Part shown: one piece after another, positions 13,990-19,717 of the stretch | Layout: each line of letters starts with the position of its first letter | How positions within the stretch are numbered: position 1 is the first letter of the stretch | IMG/VR virus record: IMGVR_UViG_3300043773_001613 | Span: 1-21,704 of that record | DNA: 21,704 nucleotides | Strand: one strand, 5' to 3' | Source: a virus | Notes under the pieces: generated by a model | What the model was told of the DNA's origin: nothing | What the model saw: the letters and a program-made list of their open reading frames with translations, nothing else | Databases searched by the model: none | Made by a program: the position numbers and the translations under genes

Positions 13990-15657
13990 TTAGCGCGCGA
14001 CTTTGCGCCGCAGAGAGTCAGGCGCTGCACGCATCGCGCCTTGCGCCCACGAAGGAACCTCGAGCTGGCCTTGCGCCTTGCTGAACTCGTTCCAGATCTC
14101 GTTGGGGTTCTGCCAGGTGGCCAGTTCAGTGCGCTTCGCAGCGTCTTCTGCGGCGGCTCGCCTGTCGGCCAGGAGCTGCTGGTACTCGCTCTCCGGCATG
14201 TCCATGGCCGGGTCGGTCAGGAACTGCCCCCACGTTCGCTGCGGCTGTGTCAGAGTGGAGCTAATCGCGGCCTCGACGCCCATGTCAGGCAACAGGTCCT
14301 CTCTGGCGACTCTCCCCGAAGCTCCAGGAAGGAAGTTGGTCAGGCCCGGGCGCCGCAGCTGCTCAGCGTAAGCCGCTGCCGGCACGCCCCTGTAGCCGGC
14401 TACCCGAGCGCCCTGGCCAAGCATTCCGGTCTCGGGCAGCGCCCGGGCAGCCCTTGCCATCTGCGCCCGGGCAGCGTTCATCGGCAAGCCGGTGGAGCGA
14501 GAGACAGCTCGGGTGGCTTCTTTGGCCAGCCAGGCTCCCGGAGCCGCCTTCGCTGCGGAGGCGAGGCTGACGGGAGCGGTGGCGTCGGCAAAGCCCATCA
14601 GCGTTTCCAGGACGCGGCCGGAAACCTCTGGCGTGCCCGCCCCAAAGGTGTTCCGGGACATCTCCGCCGCATCCGGCGGTGTCATTGCCACGATGTCACC
14701 CACGACCTCCGACTCGCGGCGGCGCCAGCGGTCGGCACGATCGGCCTCGCTCTCGCCAGGCAATCGCTCGGGCACGTCAAGGATTGGGTTTTCGCCGGTG
14801 CGGTAGCGCTGCTTGGCCAGGTCCGCCGCATAGGCGATGCCGAGCGTGTCTCGCGCACCGCCCGGGTATCCGCGAGTGTCGTGGGCAAGAGCCGCCGGCA
14901 CGATCGACTGGGTGCCCAAGTACCGCCCGATCGGCGACAGCGGGCTTCCGAGCAGCTCGAGTGCCCCAGCGCCCGCGCCTTGATACCTGCCGTAGTTCGA
15001 TCCGGCCCCCTGCATCAGCGGATCACCGTACTCGTCCCGGGTCGTTCTGGCATCCTTGCTCCTGTTCCAGAAGTGCAGGGCTGTCTGAGGGTCGTCGCGC
15101 AGTTGCCCGAGCAGGTCGACGGCCCGGCCGGGCCCCGCCTGCATGTACTCGTATCGCTCCGGCGACATCAGGAACTGCGACTCGCGCCGAGCCGGCTCCG
15201 TCCCGCCGCGCTCCTGCGCATACTTGGCGGCCTCCCGCCCGAACTGCTTGGCATTGAACCAGCCGGGATTCGACTCCAGGCGGTCGAACACTGTCTCTAG
15301 CTGCTCGGCGGCCACGACCGGACCGTAGCCTGGCGCTGCGCCGTACACCGCCTGCTCGGGAGTGTCGATGAGATTAGCGAGCGGCACGGCCGGCCTGTAC
15401 AGCGTCTGGCCGTCCTTCGCCACCCGCAGCCCGGAGGGCCGATCGACGCTCATGCCCGGCAGGAATTCCGTGTACGCCCGGAGCGCACCCACCTCTTCGG
15501 CTGGCAAGCGGACCGGCGGCACGGCACCCCTGAGGCGGTTCATCTCGTAGAGGGCCGCCTGCTCGGCCTCTAGCTGCGCAGTCGAGGGGCCGGCTGGGCG
15601 CTCCGGAGCGGCCGGAAGCCGACGGCCGTCCACGCCGATCATGTCGAACAAGCCCAC
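13990..15657 (-). CDS. Large Ala/Arg-rich probable virion protein, 555 aa
   Basis: The GTG at 15657 has GGGAGGG 5-6 nt upstream, which supports it over the ATG five codons later. The product is Ala-, Gly-, Arg- and Pro-rich and mostly helical by appearance. Parts such as GRAVDLLGQLRDDPQTALHF and SLASAAKAAPGAWLAKEATR resemble internal or ejected virion proteins. No lysozyme, protease or transglycosylase active-site motif could be seen, and there is no membrane anchor. It lies between small early-type genes and the scaffold, an unusual place for an ejection protein. I do not recognise a family; virion protein is inference from size, composition and neighbourhood. Confidence 0.65.
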   Translation of the reverse strand: MGLFDMIGVDGRRLPAAPERPAGPSTAQLEAEQAALYEMNRLRGAVPPVRLPAEEVGALRAYTEFLPGMSVDRPSGLRVAKDGQTLYRPAVPLANLIDTPEQAVYGAAPGYGPVVAAEQLETVFDRLESNPGWFNAKQFGREAAKYAQERGGTEPARRESQFLMSPERYEYMQAGPGRAVDLLGQLRDDPQTALHFWNRSKDARTTRDEYGDPLMQGAGSNYGRYQGAGAGALELLGSPLSPIGRYLGTQSIVPAALAHDTRGYPGGARDTLGIAYAADLAKQRYRTGENPILDVPERLPGESEADRADRWRRRESEVVGDIVAMTPPDAAEMSRNTFGAGTPEVSGRVLETLMGFADATAPVSLASAAKAAPGAWLAKEATRAVSRSTGLPMNAARAQMARAARALPETGMLGQGARVAGYRGVPAAAYAEQLRRPGLTNFLPGASGRVAREDLLPDMGVEAAISSTLTQPQRTWGQFLTDPAMDMPESEYQQLLADRRAAAEDAAKRTELATWQNPNEIWNEFSKAQGQLEVPSWAQGAMRAAPDSLRRKVAR

Positions 15658-15672
15658 GCGACCCTCCCGGAC

Positions 15673-16020
15673 CTAGCGGCCCATGCCGCGTTGCTGGGCG
15701 ATTCGCTTCTGGTGCGCCGCTGCGATGCGCTCCCGGTTGGACGGCGGATCAAACGTCACGCCCTCGACATACTCCTCAGGCACCAGCATTTGCAGCGGCG
15801 CCGGATCGCGAAGTCCTGCATACACCGGCCCGGCGGAGTACATCGGCGGCAGCTTGACTTTGGGCGGCACGGAGGCAAACGGGTCGCGCCCAAGCTCGGC
15901 GGATTCCCTCGCAGGAAGGGGCACGGGCTTGGCGGCATCGTCTCCGTCGATGCCGACTGGCCGCCGCATCCTCAGCAGCTCGCGAATGCCATCCTCTGGG
16001 CTTTTGCTCGGCATTGGCAT
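15673..16020 (-). CDS. Hypothetical protein, 115 aa, proline-rich
   Basis: ATG 16020 has a strong AGGAGGCGGTC upstream. The protein starts MPMPSKSPEDGIRELLRMRR and is rich in Pro and charged residues. Its middle (DPFASVPPKVKLPPMYSAGP) looks extended, and its C-terminus (SNRERIAAAHQKRIAQQRGM) is a basic helix. It precedes the 555-aa gene by 15 bp and is likely co-translated. It may be a small virion or assembly protein, but nothing specific supports this. Confidence 0.68.
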   Translation of the reverse strand: MPMPSKSPEDGIRELLRMRRPVGIDGDDAAKPVPLPARESAELGRDPFASVPPKVKLPPMYSAGPVYAGLRDPAPLQMLVPEEYVEGVTFDPPSNRERIAAAHQKRIAQQRGMGR

Positions 16021-16045
16021 GACCGCCTCCTGGTTTCTAAGGGAT

Positions 16046-16249
16046 TTATGTCTCCCGTGCAGTGCGATTGGGCCGGCGGCGCTGAGGCTTGGCCTGGCTG
16101 GCCTCGAGCTTGCGCTGGGACTCCTGGCGCCAGCGCACGGCGAACCCGGCCATCTGGCTTTCAGTTAGCGGCCGGTACGTACCCCACTCCTTGCATTGCT
16201 GGCGGTATTCCCGGTGGATGCGGGCCAGCGGGTCTTCCTTCTCGGTCAC
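16046..16249 (-). CDS. Small basic protein, 67 aa
   Basis: The GTG at 16249 directly abuts the TAG of the upstream membrane protein. The sequence MTEKEDPLARIHREYRQQCK is helical and charged, followed by a very basic Arg/Lys/Gln-rich tail (KPQRRRPNRTARET). A nucleic-acid-binding or capsid-associated role is possible from charge alone. No zinc motif or named domain is seen. Coupling and the tight operon make it a likely real gene. Confidence 0.6.
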   Translation of the reverse strand: MTEKEDPLARIHREYRQQCKEWGTYRPLTESQMAGFAVRWRQESQRKLEASQAKPQRRRPNRTARET

Positions 16250-16513
16250 CTAGCGCTTCTCCGGGTGAAGGCGCACTGTAAGGTAAGTGCCGAGAAACGC
16301 ACCTGAGGCCAGAGGGACCAGGTACAGGATGTTCTGGCTGTAGCTGACAACGCCGTACGCGAGCAGGCTGTAGATCACGGCCGTGAGGCATGCAGCCGTG
16401 AAGGCGCGTCGGTCCCCTACGCACATCACGTACCAGGCGTACAGCATGTCAATCAGCACGTAGGTGCCGAAAATCGTCGCCGCCGTGAGCCAGGAGAACT
16501 CCGCCACATTCAC
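16250..16513 (-). CDS. Three-helix membrane protein, 87 aa (holin-sized)
   Basis: The GTG at 16513 overlaps the TGA of the 30-aa ORF. The protein has three hydrophobic segments: about 9-31 (TAATIFGTYVLIDMLYAWYV), 37-59 (FTAACLTAVIYSLLAYGVVS) and 62-81 (NILYLVPLASGAFLGTYLTV), with charged loops and a basic C-terminus (RLHPEKR). Size and topology fit a class I holin, but an unrelated small inner-membrane phage protein is equally plausible. No endolysin or spanin pair is visible beside it. It probably works with the 30-aa membrane peptide encoded immediately upstream. Confidence 0.72.
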   Translation of the reverse strand: MNVAEFSWLTAATIFGTYVLIDMLYAWYVMCVGDRRAFTAACLTAVIYSLLAYGVVSYSQNILYLVPLASGAFLGTYLTVRLHPEKR

Positions 16514-16602
16514 CCCCTAAGGAAAATCAGGGCCGATACCAGCATCGCCGCCAGCAGGGCCGTCGATATCGCCATAGACATCAGAAATGCGCGGACGCTC
16601 AT
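16510..16602 (-). CDS. 30-aa single-pass membrane peptide
   Basis: A 30-codon frame, MSVRAFLMSM then AISTALLAAM and LVSALIFLRG, starts at ATG 16602, overlapping the TGA of the 69-aa gene (ATGA). It ends in a TGA overlapping the GTG of the 87-aa membrane protein. Nearly the whole peptide is one hydrophobic helix with Arg near both ends. The perfect stop/start coupling on both sides argues that it is translated. Such tiny phage membrane peptides can be holin partners, antiholins or modulators, but no function is shown. Confidence 0.6.
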   Translation of the reverse strand: MSVRAFLMSMAISTALLAAMLVSALIFLRG

Positions 16603-16808
16603 GTGTCGAGTAGCTCCCCGTCAATCATCGCCCTGATATCCTGCGCCAGCCGTGCCTGCTCTGGCGTCGGGTCGCCGTGCTTCAGCAAGCTGCGGCACTT
16701 CTGGTCGATCTCCCACAGAACGAGCAACGCCTGGCTGCCCAGCCGGGCGGCGTCGAACTCGCCCTGCTCGTCGGGGAGTCGGTATCGGAGTGTCGCTACG
16801 GGAGACAT
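16599..16808 (-). CDS. Small conserved-type phage protein, 69 aa
   Basis: It begins MSPVATLRYRLPDEQGEFDA and contains ALLVLWEIDQKCRSLLKHGD. Small proteins of the form 'tLrYrLPeE..EF..A.....L..L.eiDq..R..LKhG' are frequent in phages near replication genes. I recall the pattern but know no function. No SD precedes ATG 16808 (CATCTGAT), and an inverted repeat at 16847-16879 lies just upstream, so translation may be controlled. It is followed by an ATGA-coupled membrane peptide. Confidence 0.7.
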   Translation of the reverse strand: MSPVATLRYRLPDEQGEFDAARLGSQALLVLWEIDQKCRSLLKHGDPTPEQARLAQDIRAMIDGELLDT

Positions 16809-16846
16809 ATCAGATGTGATGTGTTGCGAGAGCGGGTTTTTGGCGA

Positions 16847-16879
16847 CACAGAAACTGTCACTTTTCGACAGTTTGTGTG
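16847..16879. repeat. Imperfect inverted repeat at the junction of two leftward genes
   Basis: On the plus strand, AAACTGTC (16852-16859) and GACAGTTT (16867-16874) pair perfectly around a 7-nt loop. After one mismatch, CACA and TGTG extend the stem to 12 pairs. It overlaps the last codons of the 184-aa gene (stop at 16858). On the minus strand, TCGCCAAAAACCC follows, so there is no U-run and it is not a classical terminator. An RNase III-type processing site, an mRNA-protecting hairpin or an operator are options. Confidence 0.6.
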
Positions 16880-17412
16880 CAGGCCGTGAACGTACACGCC
16901 AGCTCCTGCATCGCCAGCGACTCCGGGTAGCCGCTCGCGATCAGCCACGCGGTCATATCGCCGTCCGTCGCCGGATCGTAGAGGCGCGGGAACCCGTACC
17001 TGTGGCCGCCTGCCGGATCGACCCAGTACGGGCGTGACAGCCACGCGGGCGGGATCGCAGGCTCGGGTGGTGTGGCAGTATCGCCCCCTGCGATAGCCTC
17101 TGGCCGGTCGGGCGAAAGCCGCTCCCACAGACCTTGCAGTGTCTTCGCCCACTGAATCAGCGGGCGAGCCTCGTCAAGCCGCGTGGCGCTTTGCAGCTCG
17201 CGGGCGCGGTCGCACAGCAAATCGTACACCCTGGAGATCGCCTCCCGCTCCGCGTCGGCGAGCGTGGGCGAACGGTAGAGCGGGATGATGCCGTGATTGC
17301 CCGTCACAACCTCGTCAATCGCCTTGGCTTCCTCTTCGATGGCGTAGACATCGTAGATGCGGTCGCCGTCCGCGAGCAGGACCGCCCACGCTATCGGCTC
17401 GTTGTGCCTCAT
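16858..17412 (-). CDS. Hypothetical phage protein, 184 aa
   Basis: ATG 17412 overlaps the TGA of the previous gene (ATGA). The N-terminal about 50 residues (EPIAWAVLLADGDRIYDVYA, ending NHGIIPLYRSP) form a small module of a type often seen in phage-encoded proteins, with a question/answer pattern of W..V...G and IPLYR. A helical middle follows (ADAEREAISRVYDLLCDRAR), a proline linker (PPEPAIPP), and a C-terminal domain with WLSRPYWVDPAGG and two cysteines in the last 20 residues. No enzyme motif is seen. The function is unknown; co-transcription with SSB suggests early or middle expression. Confidence 0.72.
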   Translation of the reverse strand: MRHNEPIAWAVLLADGDRIYDVYAIEEEAKAIDEVVTGNHGIIPLYRSPTLADAEREAISRVYDLLCDRARELQSATRLDEARPLIQWAKTLQGLWERLSPDRPEAIAGGDTATPPEPAIPPAWLSRPYWVDPAGGHRYGFPRLYDPATDGDMTAWLIASGYPESLAMQELACTFTACTQTVEK

Positions 17413-17648
17413 GTCGTCCTCTCCAGTAGCGTCCGCAGCGTGGCGTCAACCGCGTCGGGGCCGCCCGTGCCGACGTAGTAGGCAATCGCCTCCCGCTCCT
17501 CGTCGGTGAGCGTGGCCCTTTCCAGCGCATCCGCGAGCCGGTGAATCATGCACCGATCATGGTACATATGGCAGCGGTCGCTGTGGGTGCTGACGCGCAC
17601 CGGCTGGGCGTCACGCCACTCGCGGTAGTCGGCAAGGATGTCGCTCAT
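17409..17648 (-). CDS. Hypothetical protein, 79 aa
   Basis: The start is taken as ATG 17648 (MSDILADYREW); an in-frame GTG at 17672 would add eight residues and has a G-rich run just upstream. The protein has RCHMYHDRCMIHRL with two Cys and three His that could bind metal, then a helical LTDEEREAIAYYVGTGG and LRTLLERTT. The LTDEEREAI...LRxLLER type of short protein occurs in phage and planctomycete-like genomes, to my memory. No function is assigned. Its stop overlaps the next start. Confidence 0.65.
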   Translation of the reverse strand: MSDILADYREWRDAQPVRVSTHSDRCHMYHDRCMIHRLADALERATLTDEEREAIAYYVGTGGPDAVDATLRTLLERTT

Positions 17649-17871
17649 TTTACAGTTTCCAGAATGTGCCACTGCCCCCGTCCCATCGTCGCCAGGGTGT
17701 TGTCCACCTGCGCTACGCCTGGGGGCAGCCCGCCGACAGCACCCATAGACGCCGTAGGGCGCGGCGTCGGCTGACGGTGGGCAATTACGCAGTTTCGGTC
17801 GCCCAAATCATATCCAATACGATACGAAAAGTGGTGCTTTTTTCTTACGGTTGGGGCGTTACTTTCCGCCT
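17649..17871 (-). other. Intergenic stretch with hairpin and AT-rich patch
   Basis: No well-supported gene is seen. A perfect 7-bp inverted repeat GACGCCG/CGGCGTC lies at 17748-17768. Just left of it, a 33-codon frame (ATG 17746 to TGA 17645, overlapping the next ATG) has no SD. An AT-rich patch around 17810-17850 contains TATGAT on the minus strand (plus 17807-17812), a possible -10 without a good -35. It may hold a second promoter of the leftward unit. Confidence 0.35.
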
Positions 17872-17982
17872 CTAGCGTCTGCTGGCGATCCAGACGACGA
17901 GCGCCTGCCCTGCGAGCAGCACCGCCATCATCGCGACGACTGGCCATGTGATTTCGTCCGCGCCGCCCGGCACCCCTACCAT
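17872..17982 (-). CDS. 36-aa single-pass membrane peptide behind SSB
   Basis: The frame MVGVPGGADEITWPVV continues with AMMAVLLAGQALVVWIASRR. It starts at ATG 17982, overlapping the SSB stop by 7 nt, and has a strong AGGAGG about 9 nt upstream inside the ssb gene. A polar, acidic N-terminus is followed by one hydrophobic helix (about residues 12-32) and a basic end, so an N-out, C-in topology is likely. The near-consensus SD makes translation very likely despite the small size. It could be a holin-like or membrane-active peptide; nothing else identifies it. Confidence 0.65.
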   Translation of the reverse strand: MVGVPGGADEITWPVVAMMAVLLAGQALVVWIASRR

Positions 17983-18329
17983 GGCTCCGACCCTCCTGCG
18001 GGTGCCGATTCCTGCTTGCGGAAGCGGACACTGAGGGCCACGTCATCGGCGATCATCCGCAGCGACTGCCCCTCCCCGCCGTCCTTCTTCTGGTACCTCT
18101 CCAGCTCGACGCGGCCGGTCACCATCACGCGATCGCCCTTGTTCAGGCTTTCGCAGACAGCCTCAGCCGACTCGTCGAAGCACACCACATCCACCCACGT
18201 CGTCGTGGGCTCACCGCCCTTGCGCTTGTAGGTCGACGCCACCCCAAAGGTGGTCATCGGCTTGCCGCCAGAGGTGGTCCTGAGCTCGGGTGTTTTGCCC
18301 ACATTGCCGGTCACTGTGGCAGTGATCAT
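17976..18329 (-). CDS. ssb: Single-stranded DNA-binding protein, 117 aa
   Basis: This OB-fold protein coats single-stranded DNA during phage replication and recombination. The typical bacterial-type SSB order is visible: MITATVTGNVGKTPELR, then TTFGVASTY, TTTWVDVVCFDESAEAV with the conserved Trp (residue 45), LNKGDRVMVTGRVELERY, and RMIADDVALSVRF. ATG 18329 is preceded by AAAGGACTCGC; an upstream in-frame extension to a TTG at 18590 crosses a promoter and hairpin and is not used. It ends GGSEPW and lacks the acidic DDIPF-like tip that recruits partner proteins in cellular SSBs, as in some phage versions. It is the first gene of the leftward unit. Confidence 0.92.
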   Translation of the reverse strand: MITATVTGNVGKTPELRTTSGGKPMTTFGVASTYKRKGGEPTTTWVDVVCFDESAEAVCESLNKGDRVMVTGRVELERYQKKDGGEGQSLRMIADDVALSVRFRKQESAPAGGSEPW

Positions 18330-18354
18330 GCGAGTCCTTTCTGCTTGGGAGACA

Positions 18355-18375
18355 GCCCCGCCCAACCGGCGGGGC
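18355..18375 (-). other. 8-bp leader hairpin in the ssb mRNA
   Basis: GCCCCGCC and GGCGGGGC pair perfectly around a 5-nt loop, ending 25 nt before the ssb ATG. On the minus strand it lies about 10 bp past the candidate -10 box, so it would form close to the mRNA 5' end. TGTCTCCC rather than a T-run follows, so mRNA stabilisation or translational control is more likely than termination. Confidence 0.55.
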
Positions 18376-18384
18376 ATGCGCACC

Positions 18385-18413
18385 GTTGTACACCCATCGC
18401 GCCTGGCGCGCAA
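18385..18413 (-). promoter_or_regulatory. Candidate promoter of the leftward unit with palindromic operator
   Basis: On the minus strand TTGCGC (18413-18408) and TACAAC (18390-18385) are separated by exactly 17 bp, fitting a sigma-70-type promoter about 60 bp before the ssb start. A perfect 6+1+6 palindrome, CGCGCCAGGCGCG, occupies 18398-18410 and so covers the -35 box and spacer, as a repressor site would. The -10 is only a partial match. No regulator gene is visible in the window. Confidence 0.45.
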
Positions 18414-18636
18414 GTGGGCCGGGACGCTCAAAATCGGGAAAAAATCCAGGGGGGGTACGTATATATGATCGGATCGCGACTGGGGGGCTCGGGGCCTTTG
18501 AACTTGGCGTCGTAAGTCCGCGCTGCCGCAGGACTTGCATCGCCCGCACGGGAACACGAACGGGTAGGGCCTGTCCGAAACTCCAAACAACCGGGTCGAC
18601 CCCTCCTCATTTCACTCGTGCTTCACCGCCGTCCGG
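18414..18636. other. Divergent control region
   Basis: This stretch between the two transcription units holds no gene I would accept. Seen in it: a TATATATGAT patch at 18460-18469 (plus -10-like TATGAT at 18464-18469, no clear -35); a long hairpin at 18506-18544 (GGCG/CGCC, a small internal loop, AAGTCC/GGACTT, GCG/CGC with one bulge); and the 10-bp palindrome GGGTCGACCC at 18593-18602. One minus frame opening with TTG 18590 contains PCGRCKSCGSADLRR, a CxxC-type zinc-ribbon-like piece, but then degenerates. Confidence 0.4.
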
Positions 18637-18710
18637 CCCTTTGTTTTCAGGGGTCGGCGAGCTCTTAGTGTCAGCAGCAACCACAGCAAGTGACTGTGGC
18701 CTGACTGGCA
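18637..18710 (+). repeat. Element A, copy 1 (leader of first rightward gene)
   Basis: The conserved core lies at 18643-18667, consisting of GTTTTCAGGGG followed by TCGGCGAG and CTCTTA. CCC just upstream can pair with its GGG. Downstream is a copy-specific hairpin: CCACAG (18681-18686) with CTGTGG (18694-18699), enclosed by GTCAG/CTGAC (18670-18674, 18701-18705). The SD GGAGG and the ATG at 18724 follow. No rightward gene precedes this copy, so the element belongs to the 5' side of genes rather than to gene ends. Confidence 0.7.
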
Positions 18711-18723
18711 TGGAGGACTCGCC

Positions 18724-19017
18724 ATGGCCAAGACGCTTCTAGTTGAGTGCTACGAGCCGGACGGTGGATCGTATGCGTTCCGCATGACGGTCGACGACTG
18801 GGAGAAGATGATCCCGATGGTTGGGCCGGCGCTGCGCAAGGACGGCGCTCTCGGGCCGTGCTTTTACATCGCCTGGAAGACCATGCGGAGGTGGGACGGC
18901 GCTCGGCTTCGCAAGATGCACGAAGCCATTGTCCCGTCTGGGCTGTCCGTGATCTGGAAGTCTACGCGCTCCAAGTGCGGCGGACGGCGCTGGTTCCCTG
19001 TGCTTGAGCCGCAGTGA
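18724..19017 (+). CDS. Hypothetical protein, 97 aa, first gene of rightward operon
   Basis: ATG 18724 has GGAGG seven bases upstream. The protein starts MAKTLLVECYEPDGGSYAF, continues with DDWEKMIPMVGPALRKDG, has a positively charged middle (WKTMRRWDGARLRKMHEAI) and ends in CGGRRWFPVLEPQ. There is no membrane segment, zinc motif or known domain. It looks like a small soluble alpha/beta protein. Being first in the strand opposite to the structural genes, it may be an early, host-takeover-type gene, which is inference only. Confidence 0.7.
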   Translation: MAKTLLVECYEPDGGSYAFRMTVDDWEKMIPMVGPALRKDGALGPCFYIAWKTMRRWDGARLRKMHEAIVPSGLSVIWKSTRSKCGGRRWFPVLEPQ

Positions 19018-19019
19018 AA

Positions 19020-19076
19020 GTCCCCTGTTTTCAGGGGCTGGCGAGTTCTTTCTGGAGCCAGGGAGGTCCTGGTTCC
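19020..19076 (+). repeat. Element A, copy 2
   Basis: This copy starts 3 nt after the previous stop. Hairpin 1 is perfect (CCCCTG, TTTT loop, CAGGGG; 19022-19037). The core runs 19027-19051 and has GGGGCTGG in place of GGGGTCGG, otherwise ending GCGAGTTCTTT. Hairpin 2 at 19054-19076 pairs nine positions (GGAGCCAGG with CCTGGTTCC, one G-T pair) and shares no sequence with the hairpin-2 stems of the other copies. A pyrimidine-rich stretch and GGGAGGTGTGTC lead to ATG 19111. Confidence 0.72.
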
Positions 19077-19110
19077 TGGTTCGGTGGTTTCTTTCTCTGG
19101 GAGGTGTGTC

Positions 19111-19380
19111 ATGGAATGGGTTCTGCAACACGGCGCTGATGCGGCTCAGGGTCTGGTGGTGATCGGCGTTGTGGTCGCTGTCGCCGTCGCCTGGCGGGTG
19201 ATGAGCAATGCGATCTCGTGGGTCGCAGACGATGCGTCTCAGGCGCTCGGGATGGCGGTTCACGCCCACGCCGAGATCGACGCCCTCAAGACGCGAGTCC
19301 GGTCCCTTGAGGACGCCGCTGCCCGCTCCAAGAAGCGGGACGCTGACAAGGCCCAAGTCCGGATCGCGAAGGTCGCTTAG
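19111..19380 (+). CDS. Small membrane-anchored coiled-coil protein, 89 aa
   Basis: ATG 19111 is chosen because GGGAGGTGTGTC precedes it. A GTG at 19084 would add nine residues without an SD. One transmembrane helix is evident at about 14-31 (GLVVIGVVVAVAVAWRV), followed by an amphipathic, then heptad-like charged region (EIDALKTRVRSLEDAAARSK). The topology resembles a short inner-membrane spanin or a membrane-tethered small phage protein, but it is shorter than usual i-spanins and no lipoprotein partner is seen. Its TAG stop shares its last base with the first hammerhead ribozyme. Confidence 0.72.
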   Translation: MEWVLQHGADAAQGLVVIGVVVAVAVAWRVMSNAISWVADDASQALGMAVHAHAEIDALKTRVRSLEDAAARSKKRDADKAQVRIAKVA

Positions 19381-19431
19381 CCCGAAACCGGCTTCGGCCG
19401 GTCCTGCCGTATGGCGGCAGCTGATGAGGGC
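19380..19431 (+). ncRNA. Type II hammerhead ribozyme, copy 1
   Basis: This is a self-cleaving RNA. All core elements are in type II order. Stem II is GCCC (19380-19383) with GGGC (19428-19431). GAAA is at 19384-19387. Stem III is ACCGGC/GCCGGT closed by a TTCG loop. The cleavage nucleotide is C19403 in GTC. Stem I is CTGCCG/CGGCAG with a TATGG loop, and the core CTGATGA is at 19421-19427. Cleavage would fall between 19403 and 19404, leaving the downstream mRNA with stem I near its 5' end. The first base is the G of the preceding TAG stop. An SD (GGAGGTGAAT) follows. Stem II is only 4 bp, so activity without loop contacts may be modest. Confidence 0.92.
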
Positions 19432-19457
19432 AGTTTCCCTGAGTCGTGGAGGTGAAT

Positions 19458-19637
19458 ATGGATCGCTACCTGGTGATCTACGGCCCCGACTATCCCGCAG
19501 TGGTGGTCGGTCCGTTTCCTGAGGGCTTCAACGCGCTCAAGGAATTCGAGCTCCCGCCCGGCTACGACACCGCATCCTCCCACGCTACACGCGAAGAGGC
19601 GGAGTCGGAGGCGGAGTGGTATTGGGCCAATGCTTAA
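19458..19637 (+). CDS. Hypothetical protein, 59 aa, between two hammerhead ribozymes
   Basis: ATG 19458 has GGAGGTGAAT directly upstream; the in-frame GTG at 19446 is part of that SD region. The protein begins MDRYLVIYGPDYPAVVVGPF and ends acidic (SHATREEAESEAEWYWANA). It looks like a small alpha/beta fold and has no cysteines or membrane helix. It is encoded exactly between the two ribozymes, so cleavage at both would release a monocistronic mRNA of about 260 nt. No family is recognised. Confidence 0.7.
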   Translation: MDRYLVIYGPDYPAVVVGPFPEGFNALKEFELPPGYDTASSHATREEAESEAEWYWANA

Positions 19638-19689
19638 GCCCGAAACCCGCTTCGGCGGGTCTCACCGTATGGCGGTGACTGATGAGGGC
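19638..19689 (+). ncRNA. Type II hammerhead ribozyme, copy 2
   Basis: It begins at the base after the TAA stop. Stem II is GCCC (19638-19641) with GGGC (19686-19689). GAAA is at 19642-19645. Stem III is ACCCGC/GCGGGT with a TTCG loop, cleavage C is 19661, stem I is TCACCG/CGGTGA with a TATGG loop, and the core CTGATGA is at 19679-19685. Compared with copy 1, one stem III pair (G-C to C-G) and three stem I pairs change on both sides, while loops and core are identical. This is compensatory evolution and strong evidence for function. GGAGGTGTGTG and ATG 19718 follow. Confidence 0.93.
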
Positions 19690-19717
19690 AGTTTCTCTCG
19701 AGGAATGGAGGTGTGTG

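Noticed and set aside
17645-17746. 33-aa leftward ORF overlapping the 79-aa gene
   Set aside because: It has no SD, a hairpin directly upstream of the ATG, and unremarkable composition; only the TGA overlap speaks for it.
17976-18590. SSB extended to TTG 18590 with a zinc-ribbon-like N-terminus (PCGRCKSCGSADLRR)
   Set aside because: A canonical SSB start with its own SD, a candidate promoter and a leader hairpin lie inside the extension, and the sequence between loses protein-like character.
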